DNA of 64,000 bases from Streptomyces cellostaticus (GTDB lineage Bacteria; Actinomycetota; Actinomycetes; Streptomycetales; Streptomycetaceae), in contig NZ_JALLIN010000016.1 of assembly GCF_023630175.1 (NCBI RefSeq), positions 62,001 through 126,000 on the forward strand. Reading direction: 5' to 3'. A program made the position numbers and the translations under genes. Shown one piece after another: positions 1-7,290 of the stretch; the stretch's first letter is position 1; the number at the start of each line of letters is the position of its first letter. Under the pieces are notes generated by a model. It saw only the letters and a program-made list of their open reading frames with translations, had not been told where the DNA came from and ran no database searches.

Positions 1-2
1 CC

Positions 3-317
3 GCCGGCACCCTCTCCGGCGGTGAGCAGCAGATGCTCGCCATGGGCCGGGCCCTGATGTCCCAGCCCAAGCTGCTGATGCTCGACGAACCCTCCATGGG
101 CCTCTCGCCGATCATGATGCAGAAGATCATGGCGACGATCGTCGAGCTGAAGGCCTCGGGCACGACGATCCTGCTCGTCGAGCAGAACGCCCAGGCGGCG
201 CTCTCACTCGCCGACCAGGGCCACGTCATGGAGGTCGGCAGCATCGTCCTCTCCGGCTCCGGACAGGACCTGCTGCACGACGAGTCCGTGCGCAAGGCGT
301 ACCTCGGCGAGGACTGA
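3..317 (+). CDS. livF: Branched-chain amino-acid ABC transporter ATP-binding protein, LivF type (3' part only)
   Basis: This is the C-terminal 104 residues of an ABC ATPase whose start lies before the window. The visible part opens with the ABC signature LSGGEQQ, followed by Walker B LLMLDEPSMGL, and later the switch histidine region reads LLVEQNA, which is typical of LivF/BraG rather than other ABC families. LivF pairs with LivG to power LivHM uptake of leucine, isoleucine and valine at the cytoplasmic membrane. The reading frame ends at TGA, 21 bases before a strong hairpin terminator. The livF assignment rests on the signature and the EQN motif; the permease and binding-protein genes expected upstream are not in view. 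Confidence 0.85.
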   Translation, partial: AGTLSGGEQQMLAMGRALMSQPKLLMLDEPSMGLSPIMMQKIMATIVELKASGTTILLVEQNAQAALSLADQGHVMEVGSIVLSGSGQDLLHDESVRKAYLGED

Positions 318-337
318 CCGCCCCGGACGCCCGGCAC

Positions 338-379
338 GACGAGGCCCGCGCCCCCTTCCCCGGGGGCGCGGGCCTCGTC
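338..379. terminator. Bidirectional terminator between livF and pdtaR
   Basis: An 18-bp perfect GC-rich inverted repeat (arms 338-355 and 362-379, six-base loop) lies between the convergent ends of livF and the ANTAR regulator, so it can serve both strands. Confidence 0.85.
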
Positions 380-394
380 CTGTGCGTGGGGGCC

Positions 395-1054
395 TCAGCC
401 CTTCTTCGCGGACTTCTTCTCGTCGTTGTCCGCGATGACCGCCTCGGCGACCTGCTGCATCGACAGACGCCGGTCCATCGAGGTCTTCTGGATCCAGCGG
501 AAGGCGGCCGGTTCGGTCAGCCCGTACTCCGTCTGCAGGACGGACTTCGCCCGGTCCACCAGCTTGCGCGTCTCCAGCCGCTGGGTGAGGTCCGCGACCT
601 CCTTCTCCAGCTCCCGCAGCTCGGTGAAGCGGGACACCGCCATCTCGATCGCCGGGACGACGTCGCTCTTGCTGAACGGCTTGACCAGATAGGCCATGGC
701 ACCGGCGTCCCGGGCCCGCTCCACCAGGTCGCGCTGCGAGAACGCGGTGAGCATCAGCACCGGGGCGATGGACTCCTCGGCGATCTTCTCGGCCGCGGAG
801 ATGCCGTCCAGCTTGGGCATCTTCACATCGAGGATGACCAGGTCCGGGCGGTGCTCGCGGGCCAGTTCGACGGCCTGCTCGCCGTCCCCGGCCTCGCCGA
901 CGACGGTGTACCCCTCCTCCTCCAGCATCTCCTTCAGGTCGAGCCGGATCAGGGCCTCGTCCTCGGCGATGACGACACGGGTCGTCAGCGGAGGCACGTG
1001 CGACTTGTCGTCGTCAGGCACGTCTACGGGCTGGGGCGACTCGGGGGCGGTCAC
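395..1054 (-). CDS. pdtaR: Two-component response regulator with ANTAR RNA-binding domain (PdtaR)
   Basis: This 219-residue protein has a receiver domain (about 25-140) with the acidic pair at E31/D32, phosphoacceptor D76 in LVILDVKMP, T103 and K125 in VKPF. A coiled linker and an ANTAR domain (about 150-205) follow. ANTAR proteins bind paired hairpins in mRNA leaders and cause antitermination. The sequence closely resembles M. tuberculosis PdtaR (Rv1626), which is phosphorylated by the orphan kinase PdtaS; no kinase gene is adjacent here. The start is a GTG codon. It is transcribed towards livF and away from tRNA-Leu. A lysine-rich tail ends the protein. Family assignment is firm; the RNA targets cannot be read from this window. 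Confidence 0.93.
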   Translation of the reverse strand: MTAPESPQPVDVPDDDKSHVPPLTTRVVIAEDEALIRLDLKEMLEEEGYTVVGEAGDGEQAVELAREHRPDLVILDVKMPKLDGISAAEKIAEESIAPVLMLTAFSQRDLVERARDAGAMAYLVKPFSKSDVVPAIEMAVSRFTELRELEKEVADLTQRLETRKLVDRAKSVLQTEYGLTEPAAFRWIQKTSMDRRLSMQQVAEAVIADNDEKKSAKKG

Positions 1055-1134
1055 TCGGGCGCTCCTCGTTCCGGGGCGGGCAGGTGTTGCTGCCTATGCA
1101 GCCTACCTAGCGGCGGCGAGCCCGGCGCACCCGG

Positions 1135-1140
1135 TACACT
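1135..1140 (+). promoter_or_regulatory. Probable -10 element of tRNA-Leu
   Basis: The hexamer TACACT lies 15 bases before the mature tRNA 5' end, a normal distance for a tRNA promoter. No clear -35 hexamer is seen, which is common in Streptomyces. Confidence 0.45.
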
Positions 1141-1154
1141 CACCGCAGTGCCCG

Positions 1155-1239
1155 GCCGGGTTGGTGGAACGGCATACACGGAGGTCTCAAACACCTCTGC
1201 CCGAAAGGGCTTGCGGGTTCGAATCCCGCACCCGGCACC
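1155..1239 (+). tRNA. tRNA-Leu (anticodon CAA)
   Basis: Acceptor arm GCCGGGT (1155-1161) pairs with ACCCGGC (1230-1236), discriminator A at 1237, followed by CC. The anticodon stem GAGGT/ACCTC encloses CTCAAAC, giving anticodon CAA (1188-1190), which reads UUG. The long variable arm (GCCC-GAAA-GGGC) and the TTCGAAT T-loop are as expected for leucine tRNA. The terminal A of CCA is not encoded. No integrase or attachment repeat was seen next to it. Confidence 0.95.
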
Positions 1240-1242
1240 GTG

Positions 1243-1280
1243 AAAGCGGAGGATCACATTCGCGTGATCCTCCGCTTTTT
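1243..1280 (+). terminator. Terminator of tRNA-Leu
   Basis: A perfect 15-bp stem (1243-1257 with 1264-1278) with a six-base loop starts four bases after the tRNA. The descending arm ends in five T residues (1276-1280), a rho-independent terminator with an unusually good U-tract for this GC-rich sequence. Confidence 0.9.
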
Positions 1281-1318
1281 GCTGCGTGTCGTGACACGCG
1301 GTCACGCACCGTGTCCAC

Positions 1319-2098
1319 ATGATCCAGCACTCGCCTGCGATGCGCGACCGAGCCGTCGACCTCATGCGCCGGGGCGTCCCCAACAGAGTGGTCGCCGAGC
1401 GTCTCGGTGTGGCGCGAGGCACCGTCGGCTGGTGGCGCAGCGAGGACCGAAAGGCGCGAGGCGAGCATTACGAACCCCCGACGGACTGCCCCCGGTGCAC
1501 CGGCCGCGCGGTCGACAGGGATGCGTACGCCTACCTGCTGGGACTCTATCTCGGTGACGGCCACATCATCTCGAAGCGCAGGCAGCACCACCTGTCCATC
1601 TTCTGCAACGCCTCCCAGACCGGCCTGGTCACCGCGGCCGAAGCAGCGATGCGCACGGTGCTGCCGCTGCCCAGTGTGACGCGGCGCCGCAGGTCCGGCT
1701 GTGCCGAAGTGAAGTCGTACAGCAAGCACTGGCCCTGCCTCTTCCCCCAGCACGGCCCCGGCAAGAAGCACGAGCGACGGATCGCTCTGGAGTCCTGGCA
1801 GCAGGACATCGTCGACGAGCACCCCTGGGAGTTCGTCCGCGGCCTGATCCACTCCGACGGATGCCGCATCACCAACTGGACGACACGACTGGTCGGCGGT
1901 GAGCGGAGGCGCTACGAGTATCCCCGCTACTTCTTCACCAACGTCTCCGACGACATCCGACGGATGTACACGGACACGCTCGACAAGCTCGGGATCACGT
2001 GGACCCACTGCACCCGTCACGGCAGCCCCTACAACATCTCCGTAGCCCGCAGAGCCTCCGTAGCCCTCATGGACGCCCACGTGGGCCCCAAGCACTGA
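1319..2098 (+). CDS. Helix-turn-helix protein with two LAGLIDADG homing-endonuclease motifs
   Basis: This 259-residue protein has an N-terminal resolvase-like helix-turn-helix (about 8-42), a small CPRC cysteine pair (58-61), and two LAGLIDADG-type motifs exactly 100 residues apart: LLGLYLGDG ending near residue 81 with acidic D80, and [10 protein letters not shown] near 172-181 with D180. That spacing and the conserved Asp in each motif match monomeric double-motif homing endonucleases. The gene starts 39 bases after the tRNA-Leu terminator, is free-standing (no intein or intron is evident), and converges on pyk with only seven bases between stops. Such HTH/LAGLIDADG genes are often annotated simply as transcriptional regulators. 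Start ATG 1319 is chosen; ATG 1340 is an alternative. Nuclease activity is inferred, not shown. Confidence 0.8.
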   Translation: MIQHSPAMRDRAVDLMRRGVPNRVVAERLGVARGTVGWWRSEDRKARGEHYEPPTDCPRCTGRAVDRDAYAYLLGLYLGDGHIISKRRQHHLSIFCNASQTGLVTAAEAAMRTVLPLPSVTRRRRSGCAEVKSYSKHWPCLFPQHGPGKKHERRIALESWQQDIVDEHPWEFVRGLIHSDGCRITNWTTRLVGGERRRYEYPRYFFTNVSDDIRRMYTDTLDKLGITWTHCTRHGSPYNISVARRASVALMDAHVGPKH

Positions 2099-2105
2099 GC
2101 GACCG

Positions 2106-3542
2106 CTACCCGGGGCTGTCGTCCTCGCCGATGTGGTGGACGCGGACCATGTTCGTCGAGCCCGCCACGCCCGGAGGGGAGCCCGCGGTGATGACCACCA
2201 GGTCGCCCTTCCGGCAGCGGCCGTGGCGCAGGAGGAGTTCGTCCACCTGGTCGACCATGGCGTCCGTGGAGCCGGCCTCCGGGCCGAGGAAGGTCTCCAC
2301 GCCCCAGGTGAGACTGAGCTGGGAGCGGGTGGCCGGTTCGGGGGTGAAGGCCATCAGGGGGATCGGCGAGCGGTAGCGGGAGAGCCGGCGGGCGGTGTCT
2401 CCGGACTGGGTGAACGCCACGAGGAACTTCGCGCCGAGGAAGTCGCCCATCTCGGCGGCGGCGCGGGCGACGGCTCCGCCCTGGGTGCGGGGTTTGTTGC
2501 GTTCGGTGAGCGGCGGCAGGCCCCTGGCGAGGAGGTCCTCCTCGGCCGCTTCCACGATCTTGGCCATGGTCCGCACGGTCTCGACGGGGTATTTGCCGAC
2601 GCTGGTCTCGCCGGAGAGCATCACGGCGTCGGTGCCGTCGATGACGGCGTTGGCGACGTCGGAGGCCTCGGCGCGGGTCGGGCGGGAGTTGTCGATCATC
2701 GAGTCCAGCATCTGGGTCGCGACGATGACGGGTTTGGCGTTGCGCCGGGCGAGTTTGATGGCGCGCTTCTGGACGATGGGCACTTGTTCGAGGGGCATTT
2801 CGACGCCGAGGTCGCCGCGGGCGACCATGATGCCGTCGAAGGAGGCGACGATGTCGTCGATGTTGTCGACGGCCTGCGGTTTCTCGACCTTGGCGATGAC
2901 GGGGAGGCGGCGGCCTTCCTCGTCCATGATGCGATGGACGTCGTGGGCGTCCTTGCCGCTGCGGACGAAGGAGAGGGCGACGACGTCGAAGCCGGTGCGC
3001 AGGGCCCAGCGCAGGTCGTCCTCGTCCTTTTTGGACAGGGCGGGCACGGAGACGGCGACGCCGGGGAGGTTGAGGCCCTTGTGGTCGGAGATGACGCCGC
3101 CTTCGGCCACTCGGGTGTGGACCTCGGGGCCGTCGACGGCGGTGACTTCGAGGCAGACCTTGCCGTCGTCGACGAGGATGCGTTCGCCGGGGGTGACGTC
3201 GGCGGCGAGGCCGGCGTAGGTGGTGCCGCAGGTGTGGCGGTCGCCTTCGACGCCCTCTTCGACGGTGATGGTGAAGGTGTCGCCGCGTTCAAGGAGTACG
3301 GGGCCTTCGTGGAATCGGCCGAGGCGGATCTTCGGGCCTTGAAGGTCGGCGAGGATTCCGACGCTGCGGCCGGTTTCGTCGGCGGCTTTTCGTACGTGCT
3401 GGTACCGCACCTCGTGCTCGGCGTGGGTGCCGTGGCTGAGGTTGAAGCGGGCGACGTCCATTCCGGCTTCGACGAGTGCCTTGATCTGGTCGTACGAGTC
3501 GGTGGCGGGGCCTAGAGTGCAGACGATCTTTGCTCGGCGCAT
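2106..3542 (-). CDS. pyk: Pyruvate kinase
   Basis: The 478-residue length is standard for bacterial pyruvate kinase, the last glycolytic step (phosphoenolpyruvate plus ADP to pyruvate plus ATP). The N-terminus reads RRAKIVCTLGPAT. The central barrel holds LADLQGPKIR, the catalytic lysine region VIAKVEKPQA, the metal-binding IMVARGDLGVE and the subunit-interface stretch ATQMLDSMI followed by SRPTRAEASDVANAV and MLSGETSVGKYP. The C-terminal allosteric domain (about 345-478) is complete. It is probably monocistronic; S. coelicolor has two pyruvate kinases and this position matches the pyk1-type locus from memory. A perfect inverted repeat lies 50-69 bases before its ATG start. Confidence 0.97.
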   Translation of the reverse strand: MRRAKIVCTLGPATDSYDQIKALVEAGMDVARFNLSHGTHAEHEVRYQHVRKAADETGRSVGILADLQGPKIRLGRFHEGPVLLERGDTFTITVEEGVEGDRHTCGTTYAGLAADVTPGERILVDDGKVCLEVTAVDGPEVHTRVAEGGVISDHKGLNLPGVAVSVPALSKKDEDDLRWALRTGFDVVALSFVRSGKDAHDVHRIMDEEGRRLPVIAKVEKPQAVDNIDDIVASFDGIMVARGDLGVEMPLEQVPIVQKRAIKLARRNAKPVIVATQMLDSMIDNSRPTRAEASDVANAVIDGTDAVMLSGETSVGKYPVETVRTMAKIVEAAEEDLLARGLPPLTERNKPRTQGGAVARAAAEMGDFLGAKFLVAFTQSGDTARRLSRYRSPIPLMAFTPEPATRSQLSLTWGVETFLGPEAGSTDAMVDQVDELLLRHGRCRKGDLVVITAGSPPGVAGSTNMVRVHHIGEDDSPG

Positions 3543-3591
3543 ATGTCGAGCCTAGGCCTTACCCGCGGGTAGTGAATTCTGGGTTCATGGC

Positions 3592-3611
3592 CACTCAACA
3601 ACCGTTGAGTG
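3592..3611. promoter_or_regulatory. Candidate operator upstream of pyk
   Basis: Perfect inverted repeat CACTCAAC-AACC-GTTGAGTG, 8-bp arms with a four-base centre. It lies just upstream of pyk in an AT-richer pocket, as expected for a dimeric repressor or activator site. The cognate regulator is unknown. Confidence 0.4.
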
Positions 3612-3983
3612 AAGGGCTATTGACAAGTGTTGAATTGTGCGACGGATCGCTCCTTTGAGCGAAGTCTTCACGTCGTGGGTTTTCGGCCTTCAGATCCGCG
3701 CGATTCGCATCGCGCACGGGCTCCGTCGGGGTCGGGTGCGGTGCTGTGGCGGTGTTCGTCGAGGGCGGCGCGGCGGCCGTGGGCGGTGACGGTGACGCCG
3801 GCGGGGAGGTTCCGGGGGGCCGGCCTCGCGTCCGGCTTCGCCCCCGGGCGGCGAGGAGGGGGCTTGGGGTGTCGTGGGGCGAGGTCGCCCGGTGGGGTCA
3901 TACGTCCCACTGTGTCAGGCGGTTTCCGCTTCGGGGGCCGGAGTTGGGGCTTGAGGTCACCAGATCGAAACCGAATGGACCTG

Positions 3984-4013
3984 TTGCCACCGGTCATGCC
4001 CGGGTCAGAATCT
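3984..4013 (+). promoter_or_regulatory. Candidate promoter of the 5'-nucleotidase gene
   Basis: TTGCCA (3984-3989) and CAGAAT (4006-4011) are spaced by 16 bases and lie about 40 bases before the start codon. Two GGTCA units 11 bases apart (3992 and 4003) overlap it; they recall a PhoP direct-repeat box, but the second unit matches the consensus poorly. Confidence 0.3.
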
Positions 4014-4051
4014 ACGCGCGTTGTTGACCGTTTCCCCGAGGAGACCGAGAG

Positions 4052-5857
4052 ATGCCGTTGAACCGCCGGAAGTTCCTGAAGAAGTCCGCCGTGACCGGGG
4101 CGGGGGTGGCGATCGCCGGCGCGGGCGCGGCTCCGGCGGCCGAGGCCGCGGAGGCGAAGGGGCGGGGGAAGCACGCGAAGCGGTACTCCCTGACCGTCAT
4201 GGGCACCACGGACCTGCACGGCCATGTCTTCAACTGGGACTACTTCAAGGACACGGAGTACTCCGACAAGGCGGGCAACGCGCAGGGTCTGGCGCGTATC
4301 TCGACGCTGGTCGAGGGAATCCGCGAGGAGAGGGGCCGCTGCAACACGCTGTTGCTGGACGCCGGTGACACGATCCAGGGCACCCCGCTGACGTACTACT
4401 ACGCGAAGGTCGACCCGATCACCGCCAAGGGTGGTCCGGTGCACCCGATGGCGCAGGCGATGAACGCGATCGGGTACGACGCGGCGGCGCTCGGCAACCA
4501 CGAGTTCAACTACGGCATCGAGACGCTGCGCAAGTTCGAGGACCAGCTCGACTTTCCGCTGCTGGGCGCCAACGCGGTGGACGCCAAGACACTGAGGCCG
4601 GCCTTCCAGCCCTACTTCATGAAGAAGTTCCATGTGCCGGGTGCTCCGCCGGTGAAGGTGGCCGTACTGGGTCTGACGAACCCGGGTATCGCGATCTGGG
4701 ACAAGGCCTATGTGCAGGGCAAGCTGGCGTTCCCGGGGCTGGAGGAGCAGGCCGCGAAGTGGGTGCCGAGGCTGAGGGCGATGGGCGCGGATGTGGTCGT
4801 GGTGTCGGCGCATTCGGGTACGTCGGGCCATTCGTCGTACGGTGACCAGTTGCCGTATGTGGAGGACGCTGCGGCGAACGTGGCGCGGCAGGTACCGGGG
4901 ATCGACGCGATCCTGGTGGGGCACGCGCATCTGGAGATTCCGGAGCTGAAGGTCGTCAACGAGCAGAGCGGCCGGACGGTGGTGCTGTCGGAGCCGCTGT
5001 GCTACGCGGAGCGGCTGAGCGTCTTCGACATCGAGCTGGTGTTCGGCAAGGGCAGGTGGGAGGTGGAGTCGGTCTCCGCTTCGCTGCGCGACTCGAGGAC
5101 GGTGGCGGACGACCCGCGGATCACGAGGCTGCTGGAGGACGAGCACGAGAAGGTCGTGGCGTACGTCAACCAGGTGGTGGGCCGGGCGACCGAGACCCTG
5201 ACGACGGTCGAGGCCCGTTACAAGGACGCCCCGATCATCGATCTGATCACCAAGGTCCAGGAGGACGTGGTGAAGGCGGCGCTGGCGGGCACGCAGTACG
5301 CGTCGCTGCCGGTGATCGCGCAGGCGTCGCCGTTCTCGCGGACGTCCCAGATCCCGGCCGGCGACGTGACGATCCGGGACCTGTCGGGTCTGTACGTGTA
5401 CGACAACACGCTGGTCGCGAAGCTGATGACGGGTGCTCAGGTGCGGGCGTACCTGGAGTACTCGGCGGAGTACTTCGTGCAGACGGCGGCGGGCGCGGCG
5501 GTCGACGTGGACGAGCTGACGAACGCGGGCGGCCGTCCGGACTACAACTACGACTATGTGTCGGGGCTGTCGTACGACATCGACGTCGCGCAGCCGGCGG
5601 GTTCGCGGATCAGGAACCTGATGTTCGGTGGGGCCGCGCTGGACGACGGGCAGCAGTTCGTGCTGGCGGTGAACAACTACCGTGCCAACGGGGGCGGTGC
5701 CTTCCCGTACGTGGCCTCGGCGAAGGAGCTGTGGTCGGAGTCGACGGAGATCCGTACCCGGATCGCTGAGTGGGTGACCGCGAAGGGTGTGCTGGATCCG
5801 AAGGACTTCGCGTCGGTGGACTGGAGGCTGACGCGGGACGGCACTCCGGTGTTCTGA
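4052..5857 (+). CDS. Tat-secreted bifunctional 5'-nucleotidase / 2',3'-cyclic phosphodiesterase family metallophosphatase
   Basis: A 601-residue exported phosphoesterase. The twin-arginine signal is at residues 5-33 (RRKFLKK, then an alanine-rich hydrophobic core and AEAA). The calcineurin-like metallophosphoesterase domain begins at about 46 with TDLHGH (D54, H56), then DAGDTIQGT, LGNHEFNYG and GHAHLEIPE, which supply the two-metal site. The C-terminal 5'-nucleotidase substrate-binding domain occupies about 370-590 and includes NNYRANGGG. The likely role is extracellular release of phosphate and nucleosides from nucleotides. Start ATG 4052 has GAGGAGA upstream. Whether cyclic or simple nucleotides are preferred cannot be decided from sequence. 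Confidence 0.92.
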   Translation: MPLNRRKFLKKSAVTGAGVAIAGAGAAPAAEAAEAKGRGKHAKRYSLTVMGTTDLHGHVFNWDYFKDTEYSDKAGNAQGLARISTLVEGIREERGRCNTLLLDAGDTIQGTPLTYYYAKVDPITAKGGPVHPMAQAMNAIGYDAAALGNHEFNYGIETLRKFEDQLDFPLLGANAVDAKTLRPAFQPYFMKKFHVPGAPPVKVAVLGLTNPGIAIWDKAYVQGKLAFPGLEEQAAKWVPRLRAMGADVVVVSAHSGTSGHSSYGDQLPYVEDAAANVARQVPGIDAILVGHAHLEIPELKVVNEQSGRTVVLSEPLCYAERLSVFDIELVFGKGRWEVESVSASLRDSRTVADDPRITRLLEDEHEKVVAYVNQVVGRATETLTTVEARYKDAPIIDLITKVQEDVVKAALAGTQYASLPVIAQASPFSRTSQIPAGDVTIRDLSGLYVYDNTLVAKLMTGAQVRAYLEYSAEYFVQTAAGAAVDVDELTNAGGRPDYNYDYVSGLSYDIDVAQPAGSRIRNLMFGGAALDDGQQFVLAVNNYRANGGGAFPYVASAKELWSESTEIRTRIAEWVTAKGVLDPKDFASVDWRLTRDGTPVF

Positions 5858-5883
5858 TCCCGGGGGTTCGGGTGGGCCGGGTG

Positions 5884-7290
5884 TCATTCGCGCAGGGGCG
5901 TGAGTTGCCCGGCCCGTCTGGCGTGCTGCGTGGGGACGCCGGGTTCCTTGAGTCCGAAGGTGGTGAAGGCGGTGCGGGTGGGCAGGGGGTACTGCTCCTT
6001 GCCGGTGAGGGAGTTGAGGATGGCGGCGCTGCGCCAGGCGGTGAGGCCGAGGTCGGGGGCGCCCACGCCGTGGGTGTGCAGTTCGGCGTTCTGGACGTAG
6101 AGGGAGCCGGTGACGCAGGGGTCGAGGAGGAGGCGGTAGTCCGCGCCGATGCGTGGTCGTTCGCTGCTGTCCCGGCGCAGGTAGGGGTCGAGTCCGACGA
6201 GGATGTGGTCGACGGGGCGTTCGCGGTAGCCGGTGGCGAGGACGACGGCGTCGGTGGCGAGCCGGGTGCGGGTGCCTTGCTGGAGGTGTTCGAGGTGGAG
6301 TTCCACCTGGCCGGTGGCGATGCGGCCGGCGGTGCGGACCCGGACGCCGGGGGTGAGGACGGTGTCGGGCCAGCCGCCGTTCAGGGTGCGCCGGTACAGC
6401 TCGTCGTGGATGGCGGCGAGGGTGTTCGCGTCGATGCCCTTGTGCAGTTGCCACTGGGAGGTGGTCAGCCGGTCGCGGACGGGTTCGGCGAGGGCGTGGA
6501 AGTAGCGGGTGTAGTCGGGGGTGAAGTGTTCGAGGCCGAGTTTGGAGTACTCCATCGGTGCGAACGCCTCGGTGCGACCGATCCAGTGCAGTCTCTCCTG
6601 GCCGGTGGGGCGCCGGCGCAGCAGGTCGAGGAAGACTTCGGCGCCGGACTGTCCGGAGCCGACGACGGTGATGTGGCCGGCGCCGAGGAGGGTGGCGCGG
6701 TGGTCGAGGTAGTCGGCGGCGTGGATGACGGGGACGTCGGGTGCCTCGGTGAGTGGCCGCAGGCTGTCGGGCACGTGGGGGGTGGTGCCGATGCCGAGGA
6801 CGATGTTGCGGGTGTGGGTGCGGCCGATGGCGGGGGTGTCGCCCTGGTCGCCGAGGCGGGTGTGGTCGACCTCGAAGACGTCGTGCTGGGGGTTCCAGCG
6901 GACGGCGTCGACCCGGTGGTGGAAGCGGAGTCCGGGCAGGTGCTGGGAGACCCAGCGGCAGTAGGCGTCGTATTCGGCGCGCTGGATGTGGAAGCGTTCG
7001 GCGAAGTAGAAGGGGAAGAGTCGTTCGCGGGTCCGGAGGTAGTTGGGGAAGCTCCAGGGGCTGGTGGGGTCGGCGAGGGTGACCAGGTCGGCGAGGAAGG
7101 GGACCTGGATGGTGGAGCCTTCGATGAGCAGTCCGGGGTGCCAGTCGAAGCGGGGGCGCTGTTCGTAGAAGACGGCGTCGAGTTCGGCGAGGGGGTGGGC
7201 GAGGGCGGCGAGGGAGAGGTTGCAGGGGCCGATGCCGATGCCGACGAGGTCGCGGGGGGTGCCGGGATGGTGGTGTGGGGGGTTGTTCAT
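5884..7290 (-). CDS. Diamine/lysine N-monooxygenase, DesB/AlcA-like
   Basis: A 468-residue flavin-dependent N-hydroxylating monooxygenase of the lysine N6/ornithine N5-oxygenase family. Seen are the N-terminal FAD Rossmann motif GIGIGPCNLSLAALA (about 18-32), the NADPH motif VVGSGQSGAEVFLDLL in the middle, and the C-terminal DAVVLATGYRERP. Its ATG overlaps the stop of the upstream PLP decarboxylase by four bases (ATGA), so the two are translationally coupled. By analogy with desA-desB the substrate would be a decarboxylated amino acid such as cadaverine, giving an N-hydroxy diamine. No acyltransferase or NIS synthetase follows. The open frame runs on upstream, but only this start fits the coupling and family length. 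Confidence 0.88.
   Translation of the reverse strand: MNNPPHHHPGTPRDLVGIGIGPCNLSLAALAHPLAELDAVFYEQRPRFDWHPGLLIEGSTIQVPFLADLVTLADPTSPWSFPNYLRTRERLFPFYFAERFHIQRAEYDAYCRWVSQHLPGLRFHHRVDAVRWNPQHDVFEVDHTRLGDQGDTPAIGRTHTRNIVLGIGTTPHVPDSLRPLTEAPDVPVIHAADYLDHRATLLGAGHITVVGSGQSGAEVFLDLLRRRPTGQERLHWIGRTEAFAPMEYSKLGLEHFTPDYTRYFHALAEPVRDRLTTSQWQLHKGIDANTLAAIHDELYRRTLNGGWPDTVLTPGVRVRTAGRIATGQVELHLEHLQQGTRTRLATDAVVLATGYRERPVDHILVGLDPYLRRDSSERPRIGADYRLLLDPCVTGSLYVQNAELHTHGVGAPDLGLTAWRSAAILNSLTGKEQYPLPTRTAFTTFGLKEPGVPTQHARRAGQLTPLRE

Larger units (their letters stand above)
3543..4051. other. Divergent intergenic region between pyk and the nucleotidase gene
   Basis: About 510 bases hold no convincing gene. 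The pyk-proximal end is less GC-rich and contains the inverted repeat at 3592-3611 and a TTGACA at 3620-3625 without a good -10 partner. The nucleotidase-proximal end contains a promoter-like pair near 3984-4011. The centre is GC-rich with nothing recognised. Confidence 0.5.

Noticed and set aside
1155..1318. Integrative-element attachment site at tRNA-Leu
   Set aside because: No integrase, no displaced tRNA 3' copy and no second repeat were seen; the tRNA has its own intact terminator. The small palindrome near 1285-1300 is too short to interpret.
3668..4051. Coding region in the pyk-nucleotidase gap
   Set aside because: Open frames here are Arg/Pro-rich on both strands, lack ribosome-binding sites and cross the nucleotidase gene in the wrong frame.
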